Shown piece after piece: positions 1 to 10,575 of a DNA stretch of 64,000 nucleotides. The first letter of the stretch is position 1. Each line of letters starts with the position of its first letter. The translations under genes and the position numbers were made by a program. Under the pieces are notes generated by a model. The model saw only the letters and a list, made by a program, of their open reading frames with translations. It did no database searches and was not told the origin of the DNA. The stretch covers positions 88,314,644 to 88,378,643 of the forward strand of contig CM075767.1 of the NCBI GenBank assembly GCA_037974665.1. The letters are read 5' to 3'. This DNA comes from Ehretia macrophylla. Lineage: Eukaryota > Streptophyta > Magnoliopsida > Boraginales > Ehretiaceae.

Positions 1-176
1 TGACTCGCGATACATCAGAGGGCCCTATAACGTGTCGATATGACGTCTTGCGAGGATGCTGCGTTGTTGAAATTAATGGGTTGTCGTTAAGCCCATTGGG
101 CCTTTTGAATGGGCCATCTCTCTAGGCTGGCACTGTGAACGGTTAACACATATAGGAATTATGCCCTCAACATGAC

Positions 177-295
177 GGGTGCGATCATACCAGCACTAAT
201 GCACCGGATCCCATCAGAACTCCGAAGTGAAGCGTGCTTGGGCGAGAGTAGTACTAGGATGGGTGACCCCCTGGGAAGTCTTCGTGCTGCACCCG
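177..295 (+). rRNA. 5S rRNA: 5S rRNA gene, copy 1
   Basis: 5S rRNA is the small RNA of the large ribosomal subunit, made by RNA polymerase III from a promoter inside the gene (A box about 50-64, intermediate element about 67-72, C box about 80-97) plus short upstream elements. This copy is full length and collinear with the plant 5S consensus. Changes from the window consensus: GTTAAG to GTGAAG in the A box, TCCTCG to TCTTCG, GTTGC to GCTGC, last C to G. The C box is intact. Upstream CATATAGG starts at -28; G to A just before GCCC. Confidence 0.93.
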
Positions 296-851
296 CTTTT
301 CAATTTTTTTTCCCTGGTTAGGGTTGCCAAGATACTTTATCCACCAAATCTCTATTACCGACTCCTACGGAGCATTGGGCAAGACAACTTCGCTTGACGT
401 AGATGCTGGTCCTGCAAACCGAGGGCGTAGGGTTTGTGACCAAGTCTCCGTCGCTCTGGTGCCCATAACTTTTGATCGATAAGGTGTTACGCAGCGCACA
501 GTATACTGTTGGAAAGCTCTCTGAGAGCTCTACGACGGGGGCATCCAGCTTGCTCACTGTGCCCTTTTTGGAGCCCAAAATCGAACGTTTTCATCAATTT
601 TAGGCCACTTTACTTCTTTTGCTCTATTTTTTCGTCCCAGATCGTACGTCGTGAGCTGTTAAAAGGATGACAACATGACTCGCTGGACATCAGAGGGCCC
701 TACAACGTGTCGACATCACGTCTTTCGAGGATGCTGCGTTGGTGAAGCAGATGGGTTGTCGTTAAGCCCATTGAGCCTTTTGAATGGGCCATCTCTCTAG
801 GCTGGCACTGTGAACTGTTAACACATATAGGAATTGTGCCCTCAACATGAC

Positions 852-970
852 GGGTGCGATCATACCAGCACTAATGCACCAGATCCCATAAGAACTCCGA
901 AGTTAAGCGTGCATGGGTAAGAGTAGTACTAGGATAGGTGAAGCCCTGGGATGTCCTCGTGTTGTACCCC
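852..970 (+). pseudogene. 5S rRNA: 5S rRNA gene, copy 2, strongly diverged
   Basis: Full length but with about ten changes: CCGGAT to CCAGAT, CATCAG to CATAAG, GCTTGGGCGA to GCATGGGTAA across the A box and intermediate element, GGATGGGTGACC to GGATAGGTGAAG in the C box, GGGAAG to GGGATG, TTGCAC to TTGTAC. The upstream element is consensus. Damage to all three internal promoter parts makes a pseudogene likely; this is inference. Confidence 0.75.
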
Positions 971-1526
971 CATTTCAATTTTTTTTGCCCTGGTTAGGGT
1001 TGCCAAGATACTTTAACCACCAAATCTCTATTACCGAATCCCACAGAACATTGGGCAAGACAACTTCGCTTCACGTAGTGGCTGGGCCAGCAAGCCGAGG
1101 CCGTATGGTTTGTGACCAGGTCTCCGTCGCTCCGCTGCCCATAACTTTTGATCCGTAAGGAGTTTCGCAGCGCACAGCATACCATTTCAAAGCTCTCTGA
1201 GAGCACTACGACAGGGGCATCCAGCTTGCTCGCCGTGCCCTTTTTGGAGCCTAAAATCAAACATTTTCATCATATTCGAGCCACTTTTCTTTGTTTGCTC
1301 TGTTTTCTGTCCCGGATCATATGTCGTGAGCTGCTAAAAGGACGACAACATGACTTGCGGGACATCAGAGGGCCCTAAAACCTGTCGATATCACGTCTTT
1401 CGAGGATGCTGCGTTGGTGAAGCGGATGGTTTGTCGTTAAGCCCATTGGGCCTTTTCAATTGGCCATCTCTTTAGGCTGGCACTGTGAACAGTTAACACA
1501 TATAGGAATTGTGCCCTCAACATGAC

Positions 1527-1645
1527 GGGTGCAATCATACCAGCACTAATGCACCGGATCCCATCAGAACTCCGAAGTTATGTGTCCTTGGGCGAGAGTA
1601 GTACTAGGATGGTTGAACCCCTGGGAAGTCCTCGTGTTGCATCCC
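1527..1645 (+). rRNA. 5S rRNA: 5S rRNA gene, copy 3
   Basis: Full length. Changes: GCGATC to GCAATC, TTAAGCGTGC to TTATGTGTCC in the A box, GGGTGACCC to GGTTGAACC in the C box, GCACCC to GCATCC at the end. Upstream element consensus. The A and C box changes make it a doubtful template. Confidence 0.85.
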
Positions 1646-2194
1646 TATTTCAATTTTTTTTGCCCTGGTTAGGGATGCCAAGATACTTTATCCAACAAAT
1701 CTCTATTACCGAATCCCACGGAACATTGGGCAAGACAACTTCGCTTCACATAGAGGCTGGGCTAGCAAACCGAGGGCGTAGGGTTTGTGACCAGGTCCCC
1801 CACGCTCCGGTGCCCATAACTTTTGATCCGTATGGAGTTACGCAGTGCACAACATACCGTTGCAAAGCTCTCTGAGAGCTTTACGACGGGGGCAGCCAAC
1901 TTGCTTGCTTTGCCCGTTTTTGGAGCCCAAAATTGAACATTTTCATCAATTTTTGGCCACTTTCTTCTTTTGCTCTATTTTTCCGTCTCAGATCGTACGT
2001 CGTGAACTGTTAAAAGGACGACAACCTGAATCGCGGGACATCAGAGGGCCCTACACCGTGTCGATATCACGTCTGGTGAGGATGCTGCGTTGTTGAAGCG
2101 GATGTTAAGCCCATTGGGCTTTTTGAATGGGCCATCTCTCCAGGCTGGCACTGTGAACCATTACAACATATAGGAATTGTGCCCTCAACATGAC

Positions 2195-2227
2195 GGGTGC
2201 GATCATACCAGCACTAATGCACCGGAT
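2195..2227 (+). pseudogene. 5S rRNA: 5S rRNA gene, copy 4, truncated after 33 bases
   Basis: Only the first 33 bases are left, ending in CACCGGAT. The sequence then runs straight into spacer (ACTTTATCCACC), which normally lies about 155 bases from the gene start. The join is at a shared GAT (gene GGATCC, spacer AAGATAC), so about 122 bp were lost, including the whole internal promoter. The upstream TATA-like element is intact. It cannot make 5S rRNA. Confidence 0.93.
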
Positions 2228-3007
2228 ACTTTATCCACCAAATCTCTATTACCGAATCCCACGGAACATTGGGCAAGACAACTTCGCTTCACGTAGAGGC
2301 CAGGCCCGCAAACCGAGGGCGTAGGGTTTGTGACCAAGTCTCCGTTGCTCCGTTGCCCATAACTTTTCATCTGTAAAGTGTTACGCGGCGCACAACATAC
2401 CGTTGCAAAGCTCTCTGACTGTTATACGAAGGGGGCAGCCAGCTTGCTCACTGTGCCCGCTTTTCGAGCCCAAAATCGAACGTTTTCATCAGTTTCAGTC
2501 CACTTTTCTTATTTTGCTCTCACGGAACATTAGGCAAGACAACTGCGCTTCACGTAGAGGACGGGCCCGCAAACCGAGGGCGTAGGATTTGTGACCAGGC
2601 CTCTGTCGCTCCGGTGCCCATAACTTTTGCTCCGTAAGGAGTTACGCGGCGCACAGCATACCGTTGCAAACCTCTCTCAGAGCCCTACGACGGGGGCAGA
2701 CAGATTGCGCGCTGTGCCCATTTTTGGAGCCCAAAATCGAACGTTTTCATCAGTTTCAATCCACTTTTATTCTTTTGCTCTATTTTTCCACCCCGGATCG
2801 TACGTTGTGAGCTGTTAAAAGGAAGACAACATGACTCGTGGGACATCAGAGGGCCCTACAACGTGTCGATATCACGTCTTCCAAGGATGTTGCGTTGTTG
2901 AAGCGGATGGGTTCTCGTTAAGCCCATTGGGCCTTTTGAATGGGCCATCTCTCTAGGCAGGCACTATGAACCGTTAACACATATAGGAATTGTGCCCTCA
3001 ACATGAC
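2228..3007 (+). repeat. Rearranged 5S spacer, two units fused without a gene between
   Basis: Spacer follows the truncated gene up to 2520, where TTTTGCTCT joins directly to CACGGAACATTAGG at 2521. In a normal array those two stretches are separated by the rest of the spacer, a 5S gene and the start of the next spacer (about 416 bp). The distance between the flanking gene starts (813 bp) equals two units minus 122 and minus about 416 bp, which fits two deletions. No gene lies here. Confidence 0.88.
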
Positions 3008-3126
3008 GGATGCGATCATACCAGCACTAATGCACCGGATCCCATCAGAACTCCGAAGTTAAGCGTGCATATGGGAGAGTAGTACTAGGATGGGTGACCC
3101 CCTGGGAAGTCCTTGTGCTGCACTCC
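3008..3126 (+). rRNA. 5S rRNA: 5S rRNA gene, copy 5
   Basis: Full length. Starts GGATGC instead of GGGTGC. The A box end and intermediate element read GCATATGGGAGAG instead of GCTTGGGCGAGAG. TCCTCGTGTTG is TCCTTGTGCTG; the end is CACTCC. C box intact. Its unit is the counterpart of the unit at 5717. Confidence 0.88.
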
Positions 3127-3686
3127 CTTTTCAATTTTTTTTGCCCTGGTTATGGTTGCCAAGATACTTTATCCACCAAATCTCTATTACTGAATCCCAC
3201 AGAACATTGGGCAAGACAATTTCGCTTCACGTAGAGGCCGGGCCCGCAAACCCAGGGCGTAAGGTTTGTGACCAGGTCTCCGTCGCTCCAATGGCCATAA
3301 CTTTTAATCCGTAAGGAGTTACGAAGCGCACAGCATACCATTGCAAAGCTCTATGAGAGCTCTACGACAGGGGCAGCCAGATGGCTCGCTGTGCCCTTTT
3401 TGGAGCCCAAAATCGAAAGTTTTCATCAGTTTCAGTCCACTTTTCTTGTTTTGCTCTGCTTTTTTTCTGTCCCGGATCGTACGTCGTGAGCTGCTAAAAG
3501 GACGACAACATGACTCGCGGGACATCAGAGGGCCCTACAACGTGTCGATATCACGTCTTGCGAGGATGATACGTTGTTGAAGCAAATGGGTTGTCGTTGA
3601 GCCCATTAGGCCTTTTGAATGGGCCATCTATCAAGGTTGGCACTGTGAACCATTAACACATATAGGAATTGTGCCCTCAACATGAC

Positions 3687-3805
3687 AGGTGCGATCATAC
3701 CAGCACTAATGCACCGGATCCCATAAGAACTCCGAAGTTAAGTGTGCTTGGGCGCGAGTAGTACTTGGATGGGTGACCCCCTGGGAAGTCCTCCTGCTGC
3801 ACCCC
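3687..3805 (+). rRNA. 5S rRNA: 5S rRNA gene, copy 6
   Basis: Full length. +1 G to A (AGGTGC), CATCAG to CATAAG, AAGCGTG to AAGTGTG, GGGCGAG to GGGCGCG, ACTAGG to ACTTGG, CTCGTGTTGC to CTCCTGCTGC. Shares CATAAG, AGTGTG and ACTTGG with copy 10, four units away. Confidence 0.87.
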
Positions 3806-4362
3806 TTTTTCAATTTTTTTTGCCCTGATTAGGGTTGCCAAGATACTTTATCAATCAAATCTCAATTACCGAATCCCACGGAACATTGGGCAAGACAACT
3901 TAGCTTCAGGTAGAGGCCGGGCCAACAAACCGAGGGGGTAGGGTTTGTGACCAGGTCTCCGTCGCTCCGGTGCCCAGAACTTTTGATCCGTAAAGAGTTA
4001 CGCGGCTCATAGCATACCGTTGCAAAGCTCTCTGAGAGCTCTACGTAGGGGGTAGCCAGCTTGCTCACAGTAACATTTTTGGAGCCCAAAATCGAACGTT
4101 TTCATCAGTTTCAGTCCACTTTTCTTGTTTTGCTCTGTTTTTCCATCCCGGATCGTACGTCGTGAACTGTTATATGGACGACAACCGGACTCGCGGGACA
4201 TCAGAGGGCCCTACAACGTGTCGATATCACGTCTTGTGAGGATGCTGCGTCGTTGAAGCGGATGGGTTGTCGTTAAGCCCATTGGGCCTTTTGAATGGGC
4301 CATCTCTCTAGGCTGGCATTGTGAACCATTAACACATATAGGAATTATGCCCTAAACATGAC

Positions 4363-4481
4363 GGTTGCAATCATACCAGCACTAATGCACCGGATCCCAT
4401 CAGAACTCCGAAGTTAAGCATGCTTGGGCGAGAATAGTACTAGGATGGGTGACCCCCTGGGAGGTCCTCGTGGTACACCCC
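4363..4481 (+). rRNA. 5S rRNA: 5S rRNA gene, copy 7
   Basis: Full length. GGGTGCGATC to GGTTGCAATC, AGCGTG to AGCATG, GCGAGAGTAG to GCGAGAATAG, GGGAAG to GGGAGG, GTGTTGCACC to GTGGTACACC. C box intact. Upstream G to A before GCCC and CCTCAAC to CCTAAAC. Confidence 0.87.
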
Positions 4482-5038
4482 CTTTTCAATTTGTTTTGCC
4501 CTGTTTACGGATGACAAGATACTTTATACACCAATTTTCTATTAACGAATCCCACCGAACATTGGGCAAGACAACTTCGCTTCACGTTGAGGCCGGGTCC
4601 GCAAACCGAGGGCGTAGGGTTTATGACCAGGCCTCCGTCACTCCGGTGCCCATAACTTTTGATCCGTAGGGAGTTACGCGGCGCACAGCATACCGTTACA
4701 AAGCTCTCGGAGAGCCCTACGACGGGTGCAGCTAGATTGCTCGCTGTGCCATTTTTGGAGCCCAAAATCGAACGTTTTCATCAGTTTCAGTCCACTTTTC
4801 TTTTTTTGCTCTATTTTTTCATCCCGGATCGTACGTCGTGAGCTGTTAAAAGGACGACAACATGACTCGCGGGACATTTGAGGGCCTTACAACGTGTCAA
4901 TATCACGTCTTGTGAGGATGCTGCGTTGTTGAAGCAGATTGGTTGTCGTTAAGCCCATTGGGCCTTTTGAATGGGCCATCTCTCTAGGCTGGCACTGTGA
5001 ACCGTTAACACATATAGGAATTGGGCCCTCAACATGAC

Positions 5039-5157
5039 GGGTGCTATCATACCAGCACTAATGCACCAGATCCCATCAGAACTCCGAAGTTAAGGATGCT
5101 TGTACGAGAGTAGTACTAGGATGGGTGACCCCCTAGGAAGTCCTCGTGCTGCACCCC
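5039..5157 (+). rRNA. 5S rRNA: 5S rRNA gene, copy 8
   Basis: Full length. TGCGATC to TGCTATC, CCGGAT to CCAGAT, AAGCGTGCTTGGGCG to AAGGATGCTTGTACG across the A box, CCTGGG to CCTAGG, GTTGC to GCTGC. The same set, with small differences, recurs in copy 12, four units on. Upstream TGTGCCC is TGGGCCC. Confidence 0.87.
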
Positions 5158-5716
5158 CTTTTCAATTTTTTTTGCCGTGGTTATGGTTGCCAAGATACTT
5201 TATCCACCAAATCTCTATTACCGAATCCCACGGAACATTGCGCAAGAGAACTTCGCTTCAAGTAGAGGCCGAGCCCGCAAACCGAGGGTGTAGGGTTTGT
5301 GACCATGTCTCCGTATGTCCAGTGCCTATAACTTTTGATCCGTAAGGAGTTACGCGGAGCACAGCATACCGTTGCAAAGCTCTCTGAGAGCTCTACGACG
5401 GCGGCTGCCAGCTTGCTTGCAGTGCCTGTTTTTGGTGCCCAAAATCGAAAGTTTTCATCAGTTTCAGTCCATTTTTCTTCTTCAGCTCTGTTTTTCCGTC
5501 CCGTATCGTACGTCGTGAGCTGTTAAAAGGATGACAACCGGACTCGCAGGACATTAGAAGGCCCTACAACGTGTCGATATCACGTCTTGCAAGGATGTTA
5601 CGTTGTTGAAGCGGATGGGTTGTCATTAAGCCCATTGGGCCTTTTGAATGGGCCATCTCTCTAGGCTGGCACTGTGAACCAGTTAACACATAAAGGAATT
5701 GTGTCCTCAACATGAC

Positions 5717-5835
5717 GGATGGGATCATACCAGCACTAATGCACCGGATCCCATCAGAACTCCGAAGTTAAGCGTGCTTGGGCGAGAGTAGTACTAGGAT
5801 GGGTGACTTCCTAGGAAGTCCTCGTGTTGCACCCC
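5717..5835 (+). rRNA. 5S rRNA: 5S rRNA gene, copy 9
   Basis: Full length. GGGTGCGATC to GGATGGGATC, GACCCCCTGGG to GACTTCCTAGG. A box, intermediate element and the core of the C box are intact. The TATA-like element is CATAAAGG instead of CATATAGG, and TGCCCTC is TGTCCTC. Confidence 0.9.
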
Positions 5836-6397
5836 CTTTTTCAATTTTTTTTTGCCCTGGTTAGGGTTACCAAGATACCTTATCCACCAAATATCTATTA
5901 CAGAATCCCACGGAACATTGGGCAAGACAACTTCGTTTCACGTAGAGGCTGGGCCCGCAAACCGAGGGCGTAGGGTTTGTGACTAGGTCTCCGTCGCTCC
6001 GGTGCCCATAACTTTTGATTCGTAAGGAGTTACGCGGCGCACAGCATACCATTGCAAAGCTCTATGTGAGCTCTATGACGGGGGCAGCAAGATGGCTCGC
6101 TGTGCCCTTTTTGGAGCCCAAAATCGAAAGTTTTCATCAGTTTCAGTCCACTTTTTTGTTTTGCTCTGCTTTTTTTTCTATCCCGGATCGTACGTCGTGT
6201 GCTGTTAAAAGGACGACAACATGACTCGCGGGACATCAGAGGGCCCTACAACGTGACGATATCACGTCTTGCGAGGATGATGCGTTGTTGAAGCAGATGG
6301 GATGTCGTTGGGCCCATTGGGCCTTTTGAATGGGCCATCTATCAAGGTTGGCACTGTGAACCATTAACACATATAGGAATTGTGCCCTCAACTTGAC

Positions 6398-6516
6398 AGG
6401 AGTTATCATACCAGCACTAATGCACCGGATCCCATAAGAACTCCGAAGTTAAGTGTGCTTGGGCGAGAGTAGTACTTGGATGGGTGACCCCCTGGTAAGC
6501 CCTCGTGCTGCACACC
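6398..6516 (+). rRNA. 5S rRNA: 5S rRNA gene, copy 10
   Basis: Full length. Start is AGGAGTTATC instead of GGGTGCGATC; CATCAG to CATAAG, AGCGTG to AGTGTG, ACTAGG to ACTTGG, GGGAAGTCC to GGTAAGCCC, GTTGCACCCC to GCTGCACACC. The 5' and 3' ends no longer pair well in helix I, so a functional product is doubtful. Confidence 0.83.
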
Positions 6517-7074
6517 CTTTTCAATTTTTTTTTGCCTTGATTAGTGTTGCCAAGATACTTTATCGATCAAATCTCAATTACCGAATCCAACGGAACATTG
6601 GGCAAGACAACTTCGCTTCACATAGAGGCCGGGCCCGTAAACCGAGGGCGTAGGGTTCGTGACCAGGTCTCTGTCGCTCCGCTGCCCATAACTTTTGATC
6701 CATAAGGAGTTACGCGGCACATAGCATACCGTTGCAAAGCTCTCTGAGAGCTCTACGTAGAGGGCGGCCATCTTGCTCGCTGTGCCCTTTTTCGAGCCAA
6801 AAATTGAATGTTTTCATCCGTTTCAGTCCACTTTTCTTCTTTTGCTCTGTTTTTCCATCCCGGATCGTACGTCGTGAGTTGTTAAAAGGACGACAACCTG
6901 ACTCGCGGGACATCAGAGGGTCCAACAAAGTGTCGATATGATGTCTTGCAAGGATGCTGTGTTGTTGAAGCGGATGGGTTGTCGTTAAACCCATTGGGGC
7001 TTTTGAATGGGCCATCTCTCTAGGCTGGCACTGTGAACCGTTAACACATATAGGAATTGTGCCCTCAACATGAT

Positions 7075-7193
7075 GGGTGTGATTAGACCAGCACTAATGC
7101 ACCGGATCCCATCAGAACTCCGAAGTTAAGCGTGCTTGGACAAGAGTAGTACTAGGATGGGTGACCCCTTGGGAAGTCCTCGTGTTGCACCCC
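7075..7193 (+). rRNA. 5S rRNA: 5S rRNA gene, copy 11
   Basis: Full length. TGCGATCATACC to TGTGATTAGACC, TTGGGCGAG to TTGGACAAG, CCCCCTGGG to CCCCTTGGG. C box intact; -1 is T rather than C. Confidence 0.9.
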
Positions 7194-7751
7194 CTTTTCA
7201 ATTTTTTTTGCCCTAGTTAGGGTTGCCAAGATACTTTATCCACCAAATCTCTATTACCGAATCCCACGGAACATTGGGCAGGACAACTTCGCTTCACGTA
7301 GAGGCCGGGACCGCAAACCGAGAGCGTAGGGTTTGTGACCAGGTCTCCGTCGCTCCAGTGCCCATAACTTTTGATCCGTAAGGAGTTACGCGGCGCATAG
7401 CATACTGTTGCAAAGCTCTCTAAGAGCTCTACGACGGGAACAGCCAACTTCCTCGTTGTGCCCATTTTTGGAGCCCAAAATCGAACGTTTTCATCAGTTT
7501 AAGTCCACTTTTCTTCTTTTGCTCTATTTTTTCATCCCGGATCGTACGCCGTGAGCCGTTAAAAGGACGACAACCTGACTCGCGGTACATCAGAGGGCCC
7601 TACAACGTGTTGATATCATGCCTTGCGAGGATGCTACGTTGTTGAAGCTGATTGGTTGTAGTTAAGCCCATTGGGCCTTTTGAATGGGCCATCTCTCTAG
7701 GCTGGCACTGTGAACTGGTAACACATATAGGAATTGGGCCCTCAACATGAC

Positions 7752-7870
7752 GGGTGCTATCATACCAGCAATAATGCACCAGATCCCATCAGAACTTCGA
7801 AGTTAAGGATGCTTGTACGAGAGTAGTACTAGGATGGGTGACCCCCTAGGAAGTCCTCGTGCTGCACCCC
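7752..7870 (+). rRNA. 5S rRNA: 5S rRNA gene, copy 12
   Basis: Full length. TGCTATC, GCAATAATG, CCAGAT, ACTTCG for ACTCCG, AAGGATGCTTGTACG in the A box region, CCTAGG and GCTGC. Nearly the same allele as copy 8, including the upstream TGGGCCC. Confidence 0.87.
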
Positions 7871-8400
7871 CTTTTCAATTTTTTTTGCCGTGGTTATGGT
7901 TGCCAAGATACTTTATCCACCAAATCTCTATTACCGAATCCCACGGAACTTTGGGCAAGACAACTTCGCTTCAAGTAGAGGCCGGGCCCGCAAACCGAGG
8001 GTGTAGGGTTTGTGACCATGTCTCCGTCGCTCCAGTGCCTATAACTTTTGATCTGTAAGGAGTTACGCGGAGCACAGCATACCGTTGCAAAGCTCTCTAA
8101 GAGCTCTACGAAAGGGCCAGCCAGCTTGCACGCTGTCCCCGTTTTTGGTGCTCAAAATTGAACATTTTCATCAATTTCATTCCACTTTTCTTCTTTTACT
8201 CAGTTTTTCCGTCCCGGATCGTACGTCGTGAGCTATTAAAAGGACGACAACCTTACTCGCGGGACATCAGAGGGCCCTACAACGTGTCGATATCACATCT
8301 AGCGAGGATGCTGCGTTGTTGAAGCGGATAGGTTGTCGTTAAGCACATTGGGCCTTTTGAATGGGCCATCTCTCTAGGCTGGCATTGTGAACCATTAACA

Positions 8401-8428
8401 CATATAGGAATTGTGCCCTCAACATGAC
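8401..8428 (+). promoter_or_regulatory. Upstream 5S promoter element, representative copy
   Basis: CATATAGG begins at -28 from the gene at 8429, a GC pair lies at -14/-13, and C is at -1. This matches the known plant pattern of a TATA-like element near -28, GC near -12 and C at -1, which supports start-site choice by RNA polymerase III. The element is present before nearly every gene in the window; deviations are given under the individual genes. Confidence 0.82.
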
Positions 8429-8547
8429 GGGTGCGATCATACCAGCACTAGTGCACCGGATCCCATCAGAACTCCGAAGTTAAGCGTGCTTAGGCGAGAG
8501 TAGTACTAGGATGGGTGACCCCTTGGAAAGATCTCGTGTTGCACCCC
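8429..8547 (+). rRNA. 5S rRNA: 5S rRNA gene, copy 13
   Basis: Full length. CACTAATG to CACTAGTG, CTTGGGCG to CTTAGGCG, CCCTGGGAAGTCCTCG to CCTTGGAAAGATCTCG. A and C boxes intact; upstream element consensus. Confidence 0.9.
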
Positions 8548-8563
8548 CTTTTCAATTTTTTTT
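8548..8563 (+). terminator. RNA polymerase III terminator, representative copy
   Basis: Directly after the gene come C, a run of four T (8549-8552), CAA, then a run of eight T (8556-8563). Runs of four or more T on the non-template strand end polymerase III transcription; the second run would act as a back-up. The same pair follows nearly all copies, with small changes in T number. Confidence 0.85.
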
Positions 8564-8767
8564 GCCCTGGTTAGGGTTGCCAAGATACTTTATCCACAAA
8601 ATCTCTATTACCAAATCCCACGGAACATTGGGCAAGACAACTTTGCTTCACGTAGAGGCCAGGCCAGCAAACCGAGGTCGAAGGGTTTGTGACTAGGTCT
8701 CCGTCGCTCCGGTGCCCATAACTTTTGATCCGTAAGGAGTTACGCGGCACACAGCATACCGTTGCAA

Positions 8768-8782
8768 AGCTCTCTGAGAGCT
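8768..8782. repeat. Spacer dyad AGCTCTC-T-GAGAGCT, representative copy
   Basis: Two perfect 7-base inverted arms around one T. The element sits about 340 bases after each 5S gene start in nearly all units. Some units vary in one arm (TAAGAGCT, TATGAGAGCT) and at least one (around 21221-21236) is changed in both arms to AGATCTC-T-GAGATCT. Function unknown. Confidence 0.7.
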
Positions 8783-9104
8783 CTACGACGGCGGCTGCCA
8801 GCTTGCTTGCAGTGCCCATTTTAAAGCCCAAAATTGAAAGTTTTCATCAGTTTAAGTCCATTTTTCTTCTTCAGCTCTGTTTTTCCGTCCCGTATCGTAC
8901 GTCGTGAGCTGTTAAAAGGTCGACAACCGGACTCGCAGGACATTAGAAGGCCCTACAATGTGTCGATATCACGTCTTGCAAGGATGTTACGTTGTTGAAG
9001 CGGATGGGTTGTCGTTAAGCCCATTGGGCCTTTTGAATGGGCTATCTCTCTAGGCTGGCACTGTGAACCATTAACACATATAGAAATTGTGCCCTCAACA
9101 TGAT

Positions 9105-9223
9105 GGGTGCGATCATACTAGCACTAGTGCACCGAATCCCATCAGAACTCCGAAGTTAAGCGTGCTTGGGCGAGAGTAGTATTAGGATGGGTGACCCCCA
9201 GGGAAATTCTCGTGTTGCACCCC
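9105..9223 (+). rRNA. 5S rRNA: 5S rRNA gene, copy 14
   Basis: Full length. ATACCAG to ATACTAG, CTAATGC to CTAGTGC, CCGGAT to CCGAAT, GTACTAGG to GTATTAGG, CCCTGGGAAGTCC to CCCAGGGAAATTC. Its spacer shares AGCCCGGGCCCGC and an ACTGAGG change with the unit at 14515. -1 is T; TATAGG is TAGAAA-like (CATATAGAAATT). Confidence 0.88.
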
Positions 9224-9780
9224 CTTTTCAATTTCTTTTGCCCTTGTTAGGGTTGCCAAGATACTTTATCGACCAAATCTCTATTACCGAATCCCACGGA
9301 ACATTGGGCAAGACAACTTCGCTTCACGTAAAGCCCGGGCCCGCAAACTGAGGGCGTAGGGTTTGTGACCAGGCCTCCGTCGCTCCGGTACCCATTACTT
9401 TTGATCCGTAAGGAGTTACGCGGTGCACAGCATACCGTTGCAAAGCTCTCTCAGAGCTCTACGACGGGTGCAGCAAGATTTATCGTTGTTCCCTTTTTGG
9501 AGCCCGAAATCGAACATTTTCATCAGTTTCCGTCCACTTTTCTTCTTTTGCTCAATTTTTCCGTCTTGGATCGAACGTCGTGAGCTGTTAAAAGGACGAC
9601 AACATGACTCGCGGGACATAAGAGGACCCTACACCCTGTCGATATCACGTCTTGCGAGGATGCTGCGTTGTTGAAGCAGATGGGTTGTCGTTAAGCCCAT
9701 TGGGCTTTTTGAATGGGCCATCTCTCTAGGCTGGGACTGTGAACCGTATACACATATAGGAATTGTGCCCTCAACATGAC

Positions 9781-9899
9781 GGGTGCGATAATACCAGCAC
9801 TAATGCAACGGATCCCATCAGAACTCCGAAGTTAAACGTGCTTGGGCGAGAGTTGTACTAGGATGGGTGACCCCCTTGGAAGTCCTCGTACTGCAACCC
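9781..9899 (+). rRNA. 5S rRNA: 5S rRNA gene, copy 15
   Basis: Full length. GATCAT to GATAAT, GCACCGG to GCAACGG, TTAAGCG to TTAAACG, AGAGTAGT to AGAGTTGT, CCCTGGG to CCCTTGG, GTGTTGCACCC to GTACTGCAACC. C box core intact. Confidence 0.88.
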
Positions 9900-10456
9900 A
9901 TTTTCAATTTTTTTTGCCCTGGTTAGGGTTGCCAAGATACTTTATCCACCAAATCTCTATTACCGAATCCCACGAAACATTGGGCAAGACAACTTCGCTT
10001 CAAGTAGAGGCCTGCCCGCAAACCGAGGGCGTAGGGTTTGTGACCAAGTCTCCGTCGCTCCGGTGCCCATAACTTTTGATCCGTAAAGAGTTATGCGGTG
10101 CACAGCCTGCCGTTGCAAAGCTCTCTGAGAGCTCTACGAAGGGGGTAGCCAGCTTGCTCACTTTTCCCGTTTTTGGAGCCAAAAATCGAACGTTTTCATC
10201 AGTTTCAGTCTACTTTTCTTATTTTGCTCTATTTTTTCGTCCCGGATCGTATATCGTGAGCTGTTAAAAGGATGACAACCTGACTCGCGAGACATCAGAG
10301 GGCCTTACAATGTGTCGACATCACGTCTTGCGAGGATGCTGCGTTGTTGAAGCAGATGGGTTGTTGTTAAGCCCATTGGGCCTTTTGAATGGGTCATCTC
10401 TCTAGGCTGGCTTTGTGAATCGTTAACACATATAGGAATTGTGCCCTCAACATGAT

Positions 10457-10575
10457 GGGTGCGATCATACCAGCACTAATGCACCGGATCCCATCAGAAC
10501 TCCGAAGTTAAGCGTGCTTGGGCGAGAGTAGTACTAGGATGGGTGATCCCCAAGAAAGTCCTCATGTTGCACCCC
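10457..10575 (+). rRNA. 5S rRNA: 5S rRNA gene, copy 16
   Basis: Full length and identical to consensus through the A box, intermediate element and C box start. The segment after it reads GATCCCCAAGAAAG instead of GACCCCCTGGGAAG, and CTCGTG is CTCATG. -1 is T. Confidence 0.91.

Larger units (their letters stand above)
3008..5716 (+). repeat. Four-unit duplication, first copy
   Basis: Units at 3008, 3687, 4363 and 5039 correspond to 5717, 6398, 7075 and 7752. The offset is 2709-2713 bp. The clearest pairs are 3687/6398 (CATAAG, AGTGTG, ACTTGG), 5039/7752 (TGCTATC, GGATGCTTGTACG, GCCGTGGTTATGG) and the GATGGCTCGCTGTGCCC spacer allele after 3008 and 5717. The pair 4363/7075 is less alike. Confidence 0.82.
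5717..8428 (+). repeat. Four-unit duplication, second copy
   Basis: Second member of the pair described for 3008-5716; ends just before the gene at 8429, whose spacer tail again resembles that of 5039. Confidence 0.82.
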
